Shown piece by piece: positions 5,802-12,401 of a DNA stretch of 12,401 bases; position 1 is the stretch's first letter; each line of letters begins with the position of its first letter. The stretch spans positions 1 through 12,401 of the forward strand of contig NZ_CALAGI010000039.1 in assembly GCF_937891315.1 (NCBI RefSeq), read 5' to 3'. The notes under the pieces are model-generated. The model saw only the letters and a list, made by a program, of their open reading frames with translations. It made no database searches and was not told where the DNA came from. This DNA comes from an uncultured Amaricoccus sp. Lineage in GTDB: Bacteria > Pseudomonadota > Alphaproteobacteria > Rhodobacterales > Rhodobacteraceae. Made by a program: the position numbers and the translations under genes.

Positions 5802-6974
5802 TCAGGAAACCGGCATCGCCGTCTCCACGAGCCGCGCCCAGTAGGAACAGCCGACGGGGATCAACTCGTCGTTGAAATCGTATTTCGGGTGATGAACGTT
5901 CGCCGTGTCGCCGTTGCCGACGAAGATGAAGGCTCCGGGACGCGCGTTCAGCATGAATGAGAAATCCTCCGCCCCCATCAGCGGCGGCGTGTCGGCGTCG
6001 ACCCGCGCCGGCCCGACCACCTCGGCCGCGATCCGCGCCGCGAACTCCGTCTGCGCCTCGGAATTGCGGGTGACGGGGTAGTTGCGCTGATAGGTGAGCT
6101 CGGCCACGGCGCCGAACGCCTGCGCGGTATGGGTCACCACCTCGCCCATCCGTGCCTCGACCAGATCCTGGATCGCCGGGTCGAGCGTGCGCGCGGTGCC
6201 GCGAAGCTCGACCTTCTCGGGGATCACGTTGAAGGCCTCGCTCTCGGTGCGGAAGCTGGTCACCGAGATCACGCCGGACTTCAGCGGATCGATGTCGCGG
6301 GCGACGATCGATTGCAGCGCCAGCACGATCTGGCTCGCCACCACCACCGGATCGACGCAGAAATGCGGCATCGCTCCGTGCCCGCCGCGCCCGGTCACAT
6401 GGATGGTGAAGGTGTCGGACGCCGCCATAAGCGGGCCGGGGCGGATCAGGAAATCGCCGACCGGGGTGCCGGGCATGTTGTGCATGCCATAGACCTCCTG
6501 CACGCCGAAGCGGTCCATCATGCCGTCCTCGACCATCTCGCGGCCGCCACCGCCGCCTTCCTCCGCCGGCTGGAAGATCACCACCGCCGTGCCGTCGAAA
6601 TTCCGCGTCTCCGCGAGATACTGCGCGGCGCCGAGCAGCATCGCGGTATGGCCATCGTGCCCGCAGGCATGCATCGCGCCCGCGGTCCGCGAGGCATGGG
6701 GCAGGCCGGTCGCCTCGGTCATCGGCAGGGCGTCCATGTCGGCGCGCAGGCCGATGACCCGGCCGGAACCGTGCGCGCGGCCCCTGATCACGCCGACGAC
6801 CCCGGTACGGCCGATCCCGGTCGCCACCTCGTCGAGGCCGAAGGCGCGCAGCTTGTCGGCGACCAATGCGCTGGTGCGGTGGGTGTCGAAGTCGATCTCG
6901 GGATGCTGGTGGATGTCCCGGCGCCAATCGGTGATCACGGGGTGCAGGTCGGCGAAACGGTTGATGACGGGCAC
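5802..6974 (-). CDS. M20D family metal-dependent amidohydrolase (hippurate hydrolase/aminoacylase type)
   Basis: A 390-residue cytoplasmic two-metal amidohydrolase, similar to HipO, N-acyl-L-amino acid hydrolases and plant IAA-amino acid hydrolases; it would cleave N-acyl amino acids or related amides. Visible motifs: RDIHQHPEIDFDTHRT (19-34), RADMDALPM (78-86), HACGHDGHTAMLLGAA (102-117), FQPAEEGGGG (135-144), GMHNMPGTPVGDF (163-175), GRGGHGAMPH (195-204), MGAEDFSFML (333-342) and HHPKYDFND (361-369). By analogy with ILL2, metal ligands are C104, H106, E139, H165 and H361, with E138 as general base. All are present. The start is GTG at 6974, 14 bases after the upstream stop; GAGAGGA at 6989-6983 is the ribosome site. 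It is the second gene of a two-gene minus-strand operon. The real substrate is unknown; diaminopimelate or carbamoyl substrates are other options in this family. Confidence 0.93.
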   Translation of the reverse strand: MPVINRFADLHPVITDWRRDIHQHPEIDFDTHRTSALVADKLRAFGLDEVATGIGRTGVVGVIRGRAHGSGRVIGLRADMDALPMTEATGLPHASRTAGAMHACGHDGHTAMLLGAAQYLAETRNFDGTAVVIFQPAEEGGGGGREMVEDGMMDRFGVQEVYGMHNMPGTPVGDFLIRPGPLMAASDTFTIHVTGRGGHGAMPHFCVDPVVVASQIVLALQSIVARDIDPLKSGVISVTSFRTESEAFNVIPEKVELRGTARTLDPAIQDLVEARMGEVVTHTAQAFGAVAELTYQRNYPVTRNSEAQTEFAARIAAEVVGPARVDADTPPLMGAEDFSFMLNARPGAFIFVGNGDTANVHHPKYDFNDELIPVGCSYWARLVETAMPVS

Positions 6975-6988
6975 GGGCGCGGATCCTC

Positions 6989-8143
6989 TCAGGCTGCGAG
7001 GTCGCGGATCAGGCGGCGCAGGAACGCCGTGCCGGCCTCGAACTGGGCGACGGTGATGAATTCGTCCGGCTGATGGGCCTGGGCGATCGAGCCCGGTCCG
7101 CAGATCACGGTCGGCAGGCCGCGGGCGTCGAAATGCCCCGCCTCGGTCTGGTAGGAGACGACATGCGCGCCATTGTCCCCGGTCAGCCGGCGGGCCAGCC
7201 GCTCGGCCGGACCGTCCGGCGCGGGCAGGAAGCCCGGCATCTCCATGCGCGTCGTCAGGCGGAACCAGGTCTCCGGCCGGATCGCCCTCATTTCCGCCTC
7301 GATCCGCGCCGCCTCGGCCCGGACCCGCGCCTGCCAGCCGGGCAGGCTCTCCTCCGGCAGGATGCGAAGCTCGCCCGAGAACCAGCAGTCGCGCGCGGCG
7401 ATGTTGGAGGCGGTGCCGCCCGATACCATGCCGACATGAAGGGTCGTGAAGGGCGGATCGAAGGGCGACGCCCCGGCCGCCGCCGCGTTGGCGCGCGTGG
7501 TCTCGGTCATCCAGGCGATCAGCCGCGCCGCGCTCATCACCGCCGAGACGCCGGTATGGAGGAGGCTCGAATGCACCTCGAAGCCGCGCACCTCGGCGCG
7601 AAAGCCCCAGCTCGACTTGTGCCCGGTGACGACGCGCATCTCCGAAGGCTCGCCGACGATCACCGCCTCCGGCCGCGGCTCGGAGGCGAGCAGCGCCTCG
7701 ATCATCGCCGGCGCGCCGACGCAGCCGATCTCCTCGTCATGGCTGAGCACGATATAGATCGGCCGCGCGAGATCGGCGGCGAGCATCTCCGGCACCAGTG
7801 CCAGCGCGCCGGCGCAGAACCCCTTCATGTCGCAGGCGCCGCGTCCGTGCAGCCGGCCGTCGCGCTCGGTGAGGCGAAAGGGATCGCTCGTCCAGTCCTG
7901 CCCGGTGACCGGAACCACGTCGGAATGGCCGGAGAGAACGACGCCGCCTTCGACGGCCGGCCCGATCCGCGCGATCAGGCTCGCCTTCTCGCCGGTCGCG
8001 TCGGGCACCCGGCGCGAGGCGACGCCATGGACGGCGAGATGGTCCTCGACGAAGGCGACCAGATCGAGGTTCGATCGGCTCGAAACCGTGGGAAAGGCGA
8101 TCAGCCGTTCAAGGATTTCGCGCGCGCCAAGGCCCTTGGTCAT
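6989..8143 (-). CDS. argE: M20A family ArgE-like deacetylase
   Basis: A 384-residue cytoplasmic zinc-dependent deacetylase of the acetylornithine deacetylase (ArgE/DapE) group, which removes an N-acyl group from an amino acid. Key residues: H73 and D75 in SGHSDVVPV, bridging D105 in GRGACDMKG, catalytic E137 and ligand E138 in LSHDEEIGC, E165 in VIVGEPSE, and H357 in IAQAHQPDEF. The insert-domain segment VEVHSS-type (EVRGFEVHSSLLHTGVSA, 184-201) and TASNIA (244-249) also fit ArgE. The active site is complete. The ATG at 8143 has only a weak ribosome site. The next gene follows after 14 bases. The gene symbol reflects family resemblance. Its neighbours are peptide uptake and another M20 enzyme, not arginine biosynthesis, so a catabolic N-acyl amino acid deacylase is at least as likely. 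Confidence 0.88.
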   Translation of the reverse strand: MTKGLGAREILERLIAFPTVSSRSNLDLVAFVEDHLAVHGVASRRVPDATGEKASLIARIGPAVEGGVVLSGHSDVVPVTGQDWTSDPFRLTERDGRLHGRGACDMKGFCAGALALVPEMLAADLARPIYIVLSHDEEIGCVGAPAMIEALLASEPRPEAVIVGEPSEMRVVTGHKSSWGFRAEVRGFEVHSSLLHTGVSAVMSAARLIAWMTETTRANAAAAGASPFDPPFTTLHVGMVSGGTASNIAARDCWFSGELRILPEESLPGWQARVRAEAARIEAEMRAIRPETWFRLTTRMEMPGFLPAPDGPAERLARRLTGDNGAHVVSYQTEAGHFDARGLPTVICGPGSIAQAHQPDEFITVAQFEAGTAFLRRLIRDLAA

Positions 8144-8224
8144 TCCGGATTCCGTTGAGAGAGGCCCCTCAGTCTGGGTGCCGGCCGGGCCCCGGTCAAG
8201 CCTCGTTCCCCGTCGAGATTCGTG

Positions 8225-8254
8225 ATTGTCGCATTCGAACTCTTGCTGTTAACT
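8225..8254. promoter_or_regulatory. candidate face-to-face promoters between argE-like and dppD-like genes
   Basis: The 190-base divergent gap holds no gene. On the minus strand TTAACA (8252-8247, 5 of 6 to TTGACA) and GACAAT (8230-8225, 4 of 6) are 16 bases apart. On the plus strand TTGTCG (8226-8231) and TTAACT (8249-8254) are 17 apart. The two candidates occupy the same bases, so both could not be bound at once. The plus-strand version is weak. Confidence 0.25.
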
Positions 8255-8333
8255 GTCTGAGAAGGGCGCGGTCGGGCGGATCTCGCGGATGGGCGCCCTT
8301 TGGCGACAGCCGGTGGACGGGAGGGCCTCGTGC

Positions 8334-9353
8334 ATGCTTGACGGACCCGCGCCGGTCCTCGACGTGACGGATTTGAAGACTGTGTTCCGGACACGCGACG
8401 GAGCCGTGCACGCGGTAAACGGCGTCAGCTTCTCCATCGCGCCGGGCGAGTTGCTCGGCGTCGTCGGCGAAAGCGGGTCGGGCAAGTCGGTGACCATGAT
8501 GTCGCTCATGGGCCTGTTGCCGAGTCCGCCGGCCGAGATCGTCGGCGGCAGCGTGCTGTTTCAGGGCCGCGATGTCCGGGCGATGACCGAGGCCGAGATG
8601 CGGTCCCTGCGCGGCGGCGAGATCGGCTTCATCTTCCAGGACCCGATGACCAGCCTCAATCCGGTCTTCACCGTTGGCTACCAGCTCATCGAGCCGCTGC
8701 GGGTCCATCTCGGCCTCTCCAGGCGCGACGCCCGCGTCCGCGCCGCCGAGTTGCTGCGCCTCGTCGGCATCCCTGACGCGACCAGCCGGCTCGAGGACTA
8801 TCCCCACCAGTTTTCCGGAGGCATGCGCCAGCGGGTGATGATCGCCATGGCGCTCTCGTGCGATCCGAAGGTGCTGATCGCCGACGAGCCGACCACGGCG
8901 CTCGACGTCACCATCCAGGCCCAGATCCTTGAGCTGGTGCGCGAGCTGCGCGCCAAGCTCGGCATGGGGATCATCTGGATCACCCACGACCTCGGCCTCG
9001 TCGCCGGCATCGCCGATCGCGTCATGGTGATGTACGCCGGCCAGGTCGTGGAGCATGGCGCGGTGGACGCGCTCTTCACCGACCCGCGCCATCCCTATAC
9101 CCGGGCGCTGCTCGCCACGCGGCCAAGCGTCACCGGGCCGCGCGCCCATCGTCTCCGCACCATCGAGGGCCAGCCGCCGCACATGCGCGCCGCGCCACGG
9201 TCCTGTCCCTTCGTGCCGCGCTGTGCCCATGCCTTCGACCGCTGCCGCGCCGAGAACCCGCCCCGGATGCGCGTGGCAACCGGCCACGACGTCGCCTGCT
9301 GGTGGGATGCCACGACCGGCCAGCCCCGTGCCGGAGACCCGCCCCTTGCCTGA
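8334..9353 (+). CDS. dppD: peptide ABC transporter ATP-binding protein, DppD-like
   Basis: A 339-residue cytoplasmic ATPase of a dipeptide/oligopeptide (nickel/peptide) importer. Walker A GESGSGKS (45-52), Q-loop Q102 in FIFQDPMTSLNP, signature FSGGMRQR (160-167), Walker B VLIADEP (180-186), D-loop TALD, and H218 in WITHDLGLV. The C-terminal oligopeptide-transporter extension carries C291, C297, C304 and C322 (CX5CX6CX17C), the pattern reported to hold a 4Fe-4S cluster in DppD-type ATPases. The ATG at 8334 is chosen because GGGAGGG (8319-8325) sits 8 bases upstream and the protein then starts in line with relatives; a longer frame from 8289 lacks support. It is the first gene of the operon and would pair with the second ATPase as a heterodimer. 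Peptide specificity is a family inference. Confidence 0.93.
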   Translation: MLDGPAPVLDVTDLKTVFRTRDGAVHAVNGVSFSIAPGELLGVVGESGSGKSVTMMSLMGLLPSPPAEIVGGSVLFQGRDVRAMTEAEMRSLRGGEIGFIFQDPMTSLNPVFTVGYQLIEPLRVHLGLSRRDARVRAAELLRLVGIPDATSRLEDYPHQFSGGMRQRVMIAMALSCDPKVLIADEPTTALDVTIQAQILELVRELRAKLGMGIIWITHDLGLVAGIADRVMVMYAGQVVEHGAVDALFTDPRHPYTRALLATRPSVTGPRAHRLRTIEGQPPHMRAAPRSCPFVPRCAHAFDRCRAENPPRMRVATGHDVACWWDATTGQPRAGDPPLA

Positions 9354-10371
9354 GCCCGCGAGAAAGCCCAGCGCCGGTTCCCGGCGGCCGCTCTTGCGCG
9401 TCACCGATCTCCGCATGCATTTCCCGATCTACAAGGGCCTGTTCCGCCGTCAGGTCGGCACCATCAAGGCGGTCGATGACGTCAGTTTCGAGATCGAGGA
9501 GGGAGAGACTCTCGGCCTCGTCGGCGAGAGCGGCTGTGGAAAATCGACCGCCGGCCGGGCGATCCTGCGCCTCTACGAGGTGACCGGCGGCGCGATCGAG
9601 CTTGAGGGACGCGACATCGCCCATCTCGAAGGCCGCGCGCTGCGCGCCCTCAGGCCCAGCATGCAGATGATCTTCCAGGATCCGCAGGCGAGCCTGAATC
9701 CGCGGATGACCGTCGGCTCGATCATCGCCGAGCCGCTGGACGAGCATGCGAAGCTGACGCGCGCGGGGCGTCGGGCGCGGGTGATGGAACTGATGGACGC
9801 GGTCGGCCTCAACCGCGCCTTCGCCAACCGCTACCCGCACGAATTCTCCGGCGGCCAGCGCCAGCGCATCGGCATCGCCCGGGCGCTCGCGCTCAATCCG
9901 AAGTTCATCGTCTGCGACGAGCCGATCGCCGCGCTGGACGTGTCGATCCAGGCCCAGGTGGTGAACCTGCTCGAGGACCTGCAGGAACGGCTCGGCCTGA
10001 CCTATCTTTTCATCAGTCACGACCTTTCGATGGTCCGGCATCTCTCGAGTCGGGTCGCCGTCATGTATCTCGGCCGCATCGTCGAGATCGCCCCGCGCGA
10101 GGCGCTCTACGCGCTGCCGCTGCATCCCTATACCCAGGCGCTGATCTCGGCCGTGCCGAGCCCCGATCCGGCGATCGAAGCCAGACGCCAGCGCATCATC
10201 CTGCGCGGGGATGTGCCGAGCCCGGTCAATCCGCCGCCCGGCTGCGCGTTTTCCACGCGCTGCCCCAAGGTCTTCGACCGCTGCCGGGTCGAAGTCCCGA
10301 ACTTGCGCGACCTCGGGCAAGGGCGCCGCGCCGCCTGCCACCTGGTCGACCAACCCGGAGTGGCGGCCTGA
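9346..10371 (+). CDS. dppF: peptide ABC transporter ATP-binding protein, DppF-like
   Basis: The second ATPase of the importer, 341 residues from the chosen start. Walker A GESGCGKS (60-67), Q-loop Q111 in MIFQDPQASLNPRMTV, signature FSGGQRQR (167-174), Walker B FIVCDEP (187-193) followed by IAALDVSIQAQVVNLL, and H225 in FISHDLSMV. The LFRRQVGTIKAVDDVSF segment near the N-terminus is typical of DppF/OppF. The C-terminal cysteines C300, C306, C313 and C331 repeat exactly the spacing seen in its partner. The start is uncertain. TTG at 9346 overlaps the upstream stop by 8 bases and has GGAG 9 bases upstream. ATG at 9307 would add 13 residues but has no well-placed ribosome site. The stop codon lies inside a strong hairpin. 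Family assignment is certain; substrate is inferred. Confidence 0.92.
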   Translation: MPEPARKPSAGSRRPLLRVTDLRMHFPIYKGLFRRQVGTIKAVDDVSFEIEEGETLGLVGESGCGKSTAGRAILRLYEVTGGAIELEGRDIAHLEGRALRALRPSMQMIFQDPQASLNPRMTVGSIIAEPLDEHAKLTRAGRRARVMELMDAVGLNRAFANRYPHEFSGGQRQRIGIARALALNPKFIVCDEPIAALDVSIQAQVVNLLEDLQERLGLTYLFISHDLSMVRHLSSRVAVMYLGRIVEIAPREALYALPLHPYTQALISAVPSPDPAIEARRQRIILRGDVPSPVNPPPGCAFSTRCPKVFDRCRVEVPNLRDLGQGRRAACHLVDQPGVAA

Positions 10372-10385
10372 GAGGCCGCCACTCC
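10357..10385 (+). repeat. 13-base perfect hairpin over the dppF stop, intercistronic
   Basis: Arms 10357-10369 and 10373-10385 pair perfectly over 13 bases, mostly G-C, around a GAG loop. The stop codon TGA (10369-10371) lies at the apex. No U-run follows (CCCAGAACC), so it does not look like a simple intrinsic terminator. It lies 27 bases before the binding-protein start. Likely roles are protecting the downstream mRNA end or partial attenuation, giving different levels of ATPase and binding protein. Confidence 0.7.
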
Positions 10386-10411
10386 CCAGAACCAAGACGA
10401 GGAGCGAAACC

Positions 10412-12109
10412 ATGAAACTGAGAACCATCCTGCTGGGGGCGAGCGCGGGCGTGTTTTGCGCCACGGCGGCCAGCGCCGAGCGTGGATCCGACGGCCAGCT
10501 GAACATCCTCTACTGGCAGGCGATCTCGATCATGACGCCGTACCTCTCCAGCGGCACGAAGGACATCGAGGCGGCGAGCCTCGTGCTGGAGCCGCTGGCC
10601 CGCGCCAACGAGAAGGGCGAACTGGTGCCGTTCCTCGCCGCCGAGATCCCGACCGTCGAGAATGGCGGCGTCTCGGAGGATCTGAAGACCATCACCTGGA
10701 AGCTCAGACCGGATGTCGTCTGGTCGGACGGCACGCCGGTCACCGCCGAGGACGCGATCTTCACCTGGCAGTACTGCACGCATCCGGAGGGGGGCTGCGC
10801 CCAGGCGCCGTATTATGACGACGTGGCGAGCGTCGAGGCGGTGGATCCGGCCACGATCAAGGTCACCTTCACCGTGCCGAAGCCCTATCCCTACACCGCC
10901 TTCGTCGGCGCCCAGTCGCCGGTCATCCAGAAGGCACAGTTCGCCGATTGCCTCGGCGTCAAGGCTTCGACCTGCACCGACGCGAATACCAAGCCGATCG
11001 GCACCGGCCCGTTCGTCGTGTCCGACTTCAAGGCCAACGACGTCGTGCTGCTCGATGCCAATCCGAAATATCGCGACGCGGCCAAGCCCGCCTTCGCCAA
11101 CGTGGTACTGAAGGGTGGCGGCGACGCGGCCTCCGCCGCGCAGTCGGTGCTGTCGACCGGCGAGTTCGACTATGCCTGGAATGCCCAGGTCGAGCCCGAG
11201 ATCCTCGCGCAGATGGCGGCGAGCGGCAAGGGCGAGGTCGTCTCGGCCTTCGGTACGCTGGTCGAGCGCATCCATGTCAACCAGACCGACCCCGACCCGA
11301 GCCTTGGCGCGGAGCGGTCGACCCCCGCCCACCCGCATCCGTTCCTGACCGACGAGAACGTGGTCAAGGCGCTCAGCCTCGCCATCGACCGCGAAGTGCT
11401 GGTCGAAACCGGCTATGGCCAGGCCGGCAAGGCGACCTGCAATCTCGTGCCGGCACCGGAGCTCAGCGCCTCGCCGAACAACGACTGGTGCCTGAAGCAG
11501 GACATCGCCGCGGCGAACAAGCTGCTCGACGACGCCGGCTGGGTGATGGGTTCGGACAATGTACGGGCCAAGGATGGCAAGCGTCTGAGCGTGCTGTACC
11601 AGACCTCGGTCAATTCCGTGCGTCAGGGCACCCAGGCCCTCGTCAAGCAGTGGTGGAACGAGATCGGGGTCGAGGTCGAGCTGCGGCAGATCGACGCCGC
11701 GGTCTTCTTCGGCGGCGACGCGGGCTCGCCCGACACGCTGCAGAAATTCTACGCCGACGTCGAGATGTACGCCGACAATTTCGAGGGTACCGACGCCCAG
11801 CGCTATCTCGGCAACTGGGTCTGCGACGAAACCCCGGGACCCGGGAACCAGTGGCAGGGTGCCAATACCTCGCGCTGGTGCGACAAGACCTATGACGCAG
11901 AATACGCGACCATGGGCTCGATCGCGGGACCCGAGGCGCGGGGCCAGATGGCGATCAAGCTCAACGACATGATCGTCAACGCGCCGGGCATCATCCCGCT
12001 GATCCATCGCGGACGGGTCTCCACCAAATCGAACACGCTCGGCGGCGTCGCGCTCAATCCCTACGACAGCGAGCTCTGGAACGCCGCCGAGTGGTACCGG
12101 ATCAAGTAG
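10412..12109 (+). CDS. peptide ABC transporter periplasmic substrate-binding protein (SBP family 5)
   Basis: A 565-residue extracytoplasmic binding protein that would deliver peptides or related solutes to the permease. A Sec signal peptide is clear: MKLRTILLGASAGVFCATAA followed by SA and cleavage near residue 22 (ASA|ERG). C16 is not in a lipobox with cleavage before it, so the mature protein is probably soluble in the periplasm. Family 5 features: NILYWQAISIMTPYL (31-45), TWKLRPDVVWSDGTPVTAED (95-114), IGTGPFVVSDF (196-206), VVKALSLAIDREVLV (317-331), LLDDAGWV (371-378) and the C-terminal YDSELWNAAEWY. The mature chain has eight cysteines in four close pairs (122/129, 180/188, 343/360, 471/490), suggesting disulfides. 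The ATG at 10412 follows GAGGAG by 7 bases, the best ribosome site in the operon. Hairpins flank the gene. Ligand unknown. Confidence 0.93.
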   Translation: MKLRTILLGASAGVFCATAASAERGSDGQLNILYWQAISIMTPYLSSGTKDIEAASLVLEPLARANEKGELVPFLAAEIPTVENGGVSEDLKTITWKLRPDVVWSDGTPVTAEDAIFTWQYCTHPEGGCAQAPYYDDVASVEAVDPATIKVTFTVPKPYPYTAFVGAQSPVIQKAQFADCLGVKASTCTDANTKPIGTGPFVVSDFKANDVVLLDANPKYRDAAKPAFANVVLKGGGDAASAAQSVLSTGEFDYAWNAQVEPEILAQMAASGKGEVVSAFGTLVERIHVNQTDPDPSLGAERSTPAHPHPFLTDENVVKALSLAIDREVLVETGYGQAGKATCNLVPAPELSASPNNDWCLKQDIAAANKLLDDAGWVMGSDNVRAKDGKRLSVLYQTSVNSVRQGTQALVKQWWNEIGVEVELRQIDAAVFFGGDAGSPDTLQKFYADVEMYADNFEGTDAQRYLGNWVCDETPGPGNQWQGANTSRWCDKTYDAEYATMGSIAGPEARGQMAIKLNDMIVNAPGIIPLIHRGRVSTKSNTLGGVALNPYDSELWNAAEWYRIK

Positions 12110-12123
12110 CCGCGCCCGACATT

Positions 12124-12152
12124 CGCCGCGCCGGGAGCCTCCCGGCGCGGCG
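12124..12152 (+). repeat. perfect G-C hairpin between the binding-protein and permease genes
   Basis: Arms 12124-12137 and 12139-12152 are perfect inverted repeats (14 bases); sterically this is a stem of about 12 pairs closing AGCCT. It begins 15 bases after the binding-protein stop. The sequence after it (TCAGCACG) has no U-run, and the permease starts 63 bases on, so read-through is expected. It resembles a 3'-end mRNA stabiliser or a partial terminator that lowers permease expression. The remainder of 12110-12215 shows no gene. Confidence 0.65.
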
Positions 12153-12215
12153 TCAGCACGCTCCGGGGATTCCGCGCCCTCCGCGGCCCCGCTCCGCCAG
12201 CCGAGGGACCGCGCG

Positions 12216-12401
12216 ATGCTCAGCTTCACGATCCGGCGCCTGCTCTTCGCGATCCCGACGCTGCTCGTCATCAGCTTCATCATCTTCGCGCTGCTCGACC
12301 TCTCGCCGGGCGACCCCACGTCCAACCTGCCGCTGACCATTCCCGCCGAGGTGAAGGAGCAGATCCGGATCAGCCTCGGCCTGGGCCAGCCGTTCCACAT
12401 C
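12216..12401 (+). CDS. dppB: peptide ABC transporter permease, DppB-like (partial, N-terminus only)
   Basis: The first 62 residues of an inner-membrane permease; the frame runs open off the window end. The sequence begins MLSFTIRRLLFAIPTLLVIS and continues FIIFALLDLSPGDP, the classic DppB/OppB/GsiC start: a basic residue pair, a first transmembrane helix (about residues 9-28) and the SPGDP segment. It continues through a short periplasmic stretch to IPAEVKEQIRISLGLGQPF, where relatives have a conserved LGLDQP-like motif. The ATG at 12216 follows GAGGGA by 7 bases. It follows the binding-protein gene in the same operon, and a second permease (DppC type) would be expected beyond the window. Confidence 0.9.
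   Translation, partial: MLSFTIRRLLFAIPTLLVISFIIFALLDLSPGDPTSNLPLTIPAEVKEQIRISLGLGQPFHI

Noticed and set aside
5695..6927. Alternative minus-strand frame overlapping the M20D amidohydrolase
   Set aside because: Its product is an arginine- and glycine-rich out-of-frame reading; the true frame has the full set of M20D metal ligands.
8289..8333. Earlier start for the dppD-like gene at 8289
   Set aside because: The added residues (MGALWRQPVDGRASC) do not resemble the family, and GGGAGGG points to the ATG at 8334.
9307..9345. ATG at 9307 as the dppF start
   Set aside because: Possible, but the only purine-rich sequence abuts the codon with no spacer. TTG at 9346 has GGAG at a normal distance and gives a length typical for the family. 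Not excluded.
10226..12400. Very long open frame on the minus strand opposite the binding-protein gene
   Set aside because: It is the antisense shadow of a high-G/C gene: no domain is recognisable, and the sense strand has a signal peptide, ribosome site and family 5 motifs.
1..12401. CRISPR array, insertion sequence, integrase or tRNA
   Set aside because: No regularly spaced repeats, transposase motifs, terminal repeats with target duplications or cloverleaf sequences were noticed on reading. No program was run.

Overview
The window is GC-rich, closely packed, ordinary bacterial chromosome. Codon choice strongly favours G/C third positions. The set of families (Anbu cassette, PotA-type transporter ATPase, paired M20 amidohydrolases beside a Dpp-type transporter) points to an alphaproteobacterium, probably Rhodospirillales-like. 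That assignment is inference from style and gene content; no rRNA or other marker gene is present.

Layout, left to right: (1) 1-663, minus strand, the N-terminal 221 residues of a PotA/spermidine-putrescine-type ABC ATPase, cut by the window edge. (2) A divergent regulatory region of about 350 bases. (3) 1026-4954, plus strand, a tight four-gene operon: circularly permuted ATP-grasp ligase, alpha-E protein, transglutaminase-like cysteine hydrolase and Anbu, a proteasome-like N-terminal-threonine hydrolase. (4) 4954-5224, minus strand, the decayed remains of a small multidrug resistance (SMR/EmrE-type) transporter with two probable single-base frameshifts. (5) 5321-5698, minus strand, a small PLDc_N plus SHOCT membrane protein. 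(6) 5802-8143, minus strand, two M20 metallo-amidohydrolases (an M20D hippurate-hydrolase type and an ArgE-type deacetylase). (7) 8334-12401, plus strand, a peptide-type ABC transporter operon in the order ATPase (dppD-like), ATPase (dppF-like), binding protein, permease (cut by the window end).

How the genes may work together: the four-gene cassette pairs an amide-bond-forming enzyme with two candidate amide-bond-cleaving enzymes and a scaffold-like helical protein. Comparative genomics has proposed it to be a peptide-tagging or peptide-metabolite system, but its substrate is, to my knowledge, still unknown. It is the most interesting element here. On the right, the two M20 enzymes are divergent from a peptide transporter, which suggests uptake of peptides or N-acylated amino acids followed by cytoplasmic hydrolysis. 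Two very strong perfect hairpins flank the binding-protein gene inside the transporter operon and probably set its expression level relative to its neighbours.

I saw no tRNA, rRNA, CRISPR array, insertion sequence or integrase.
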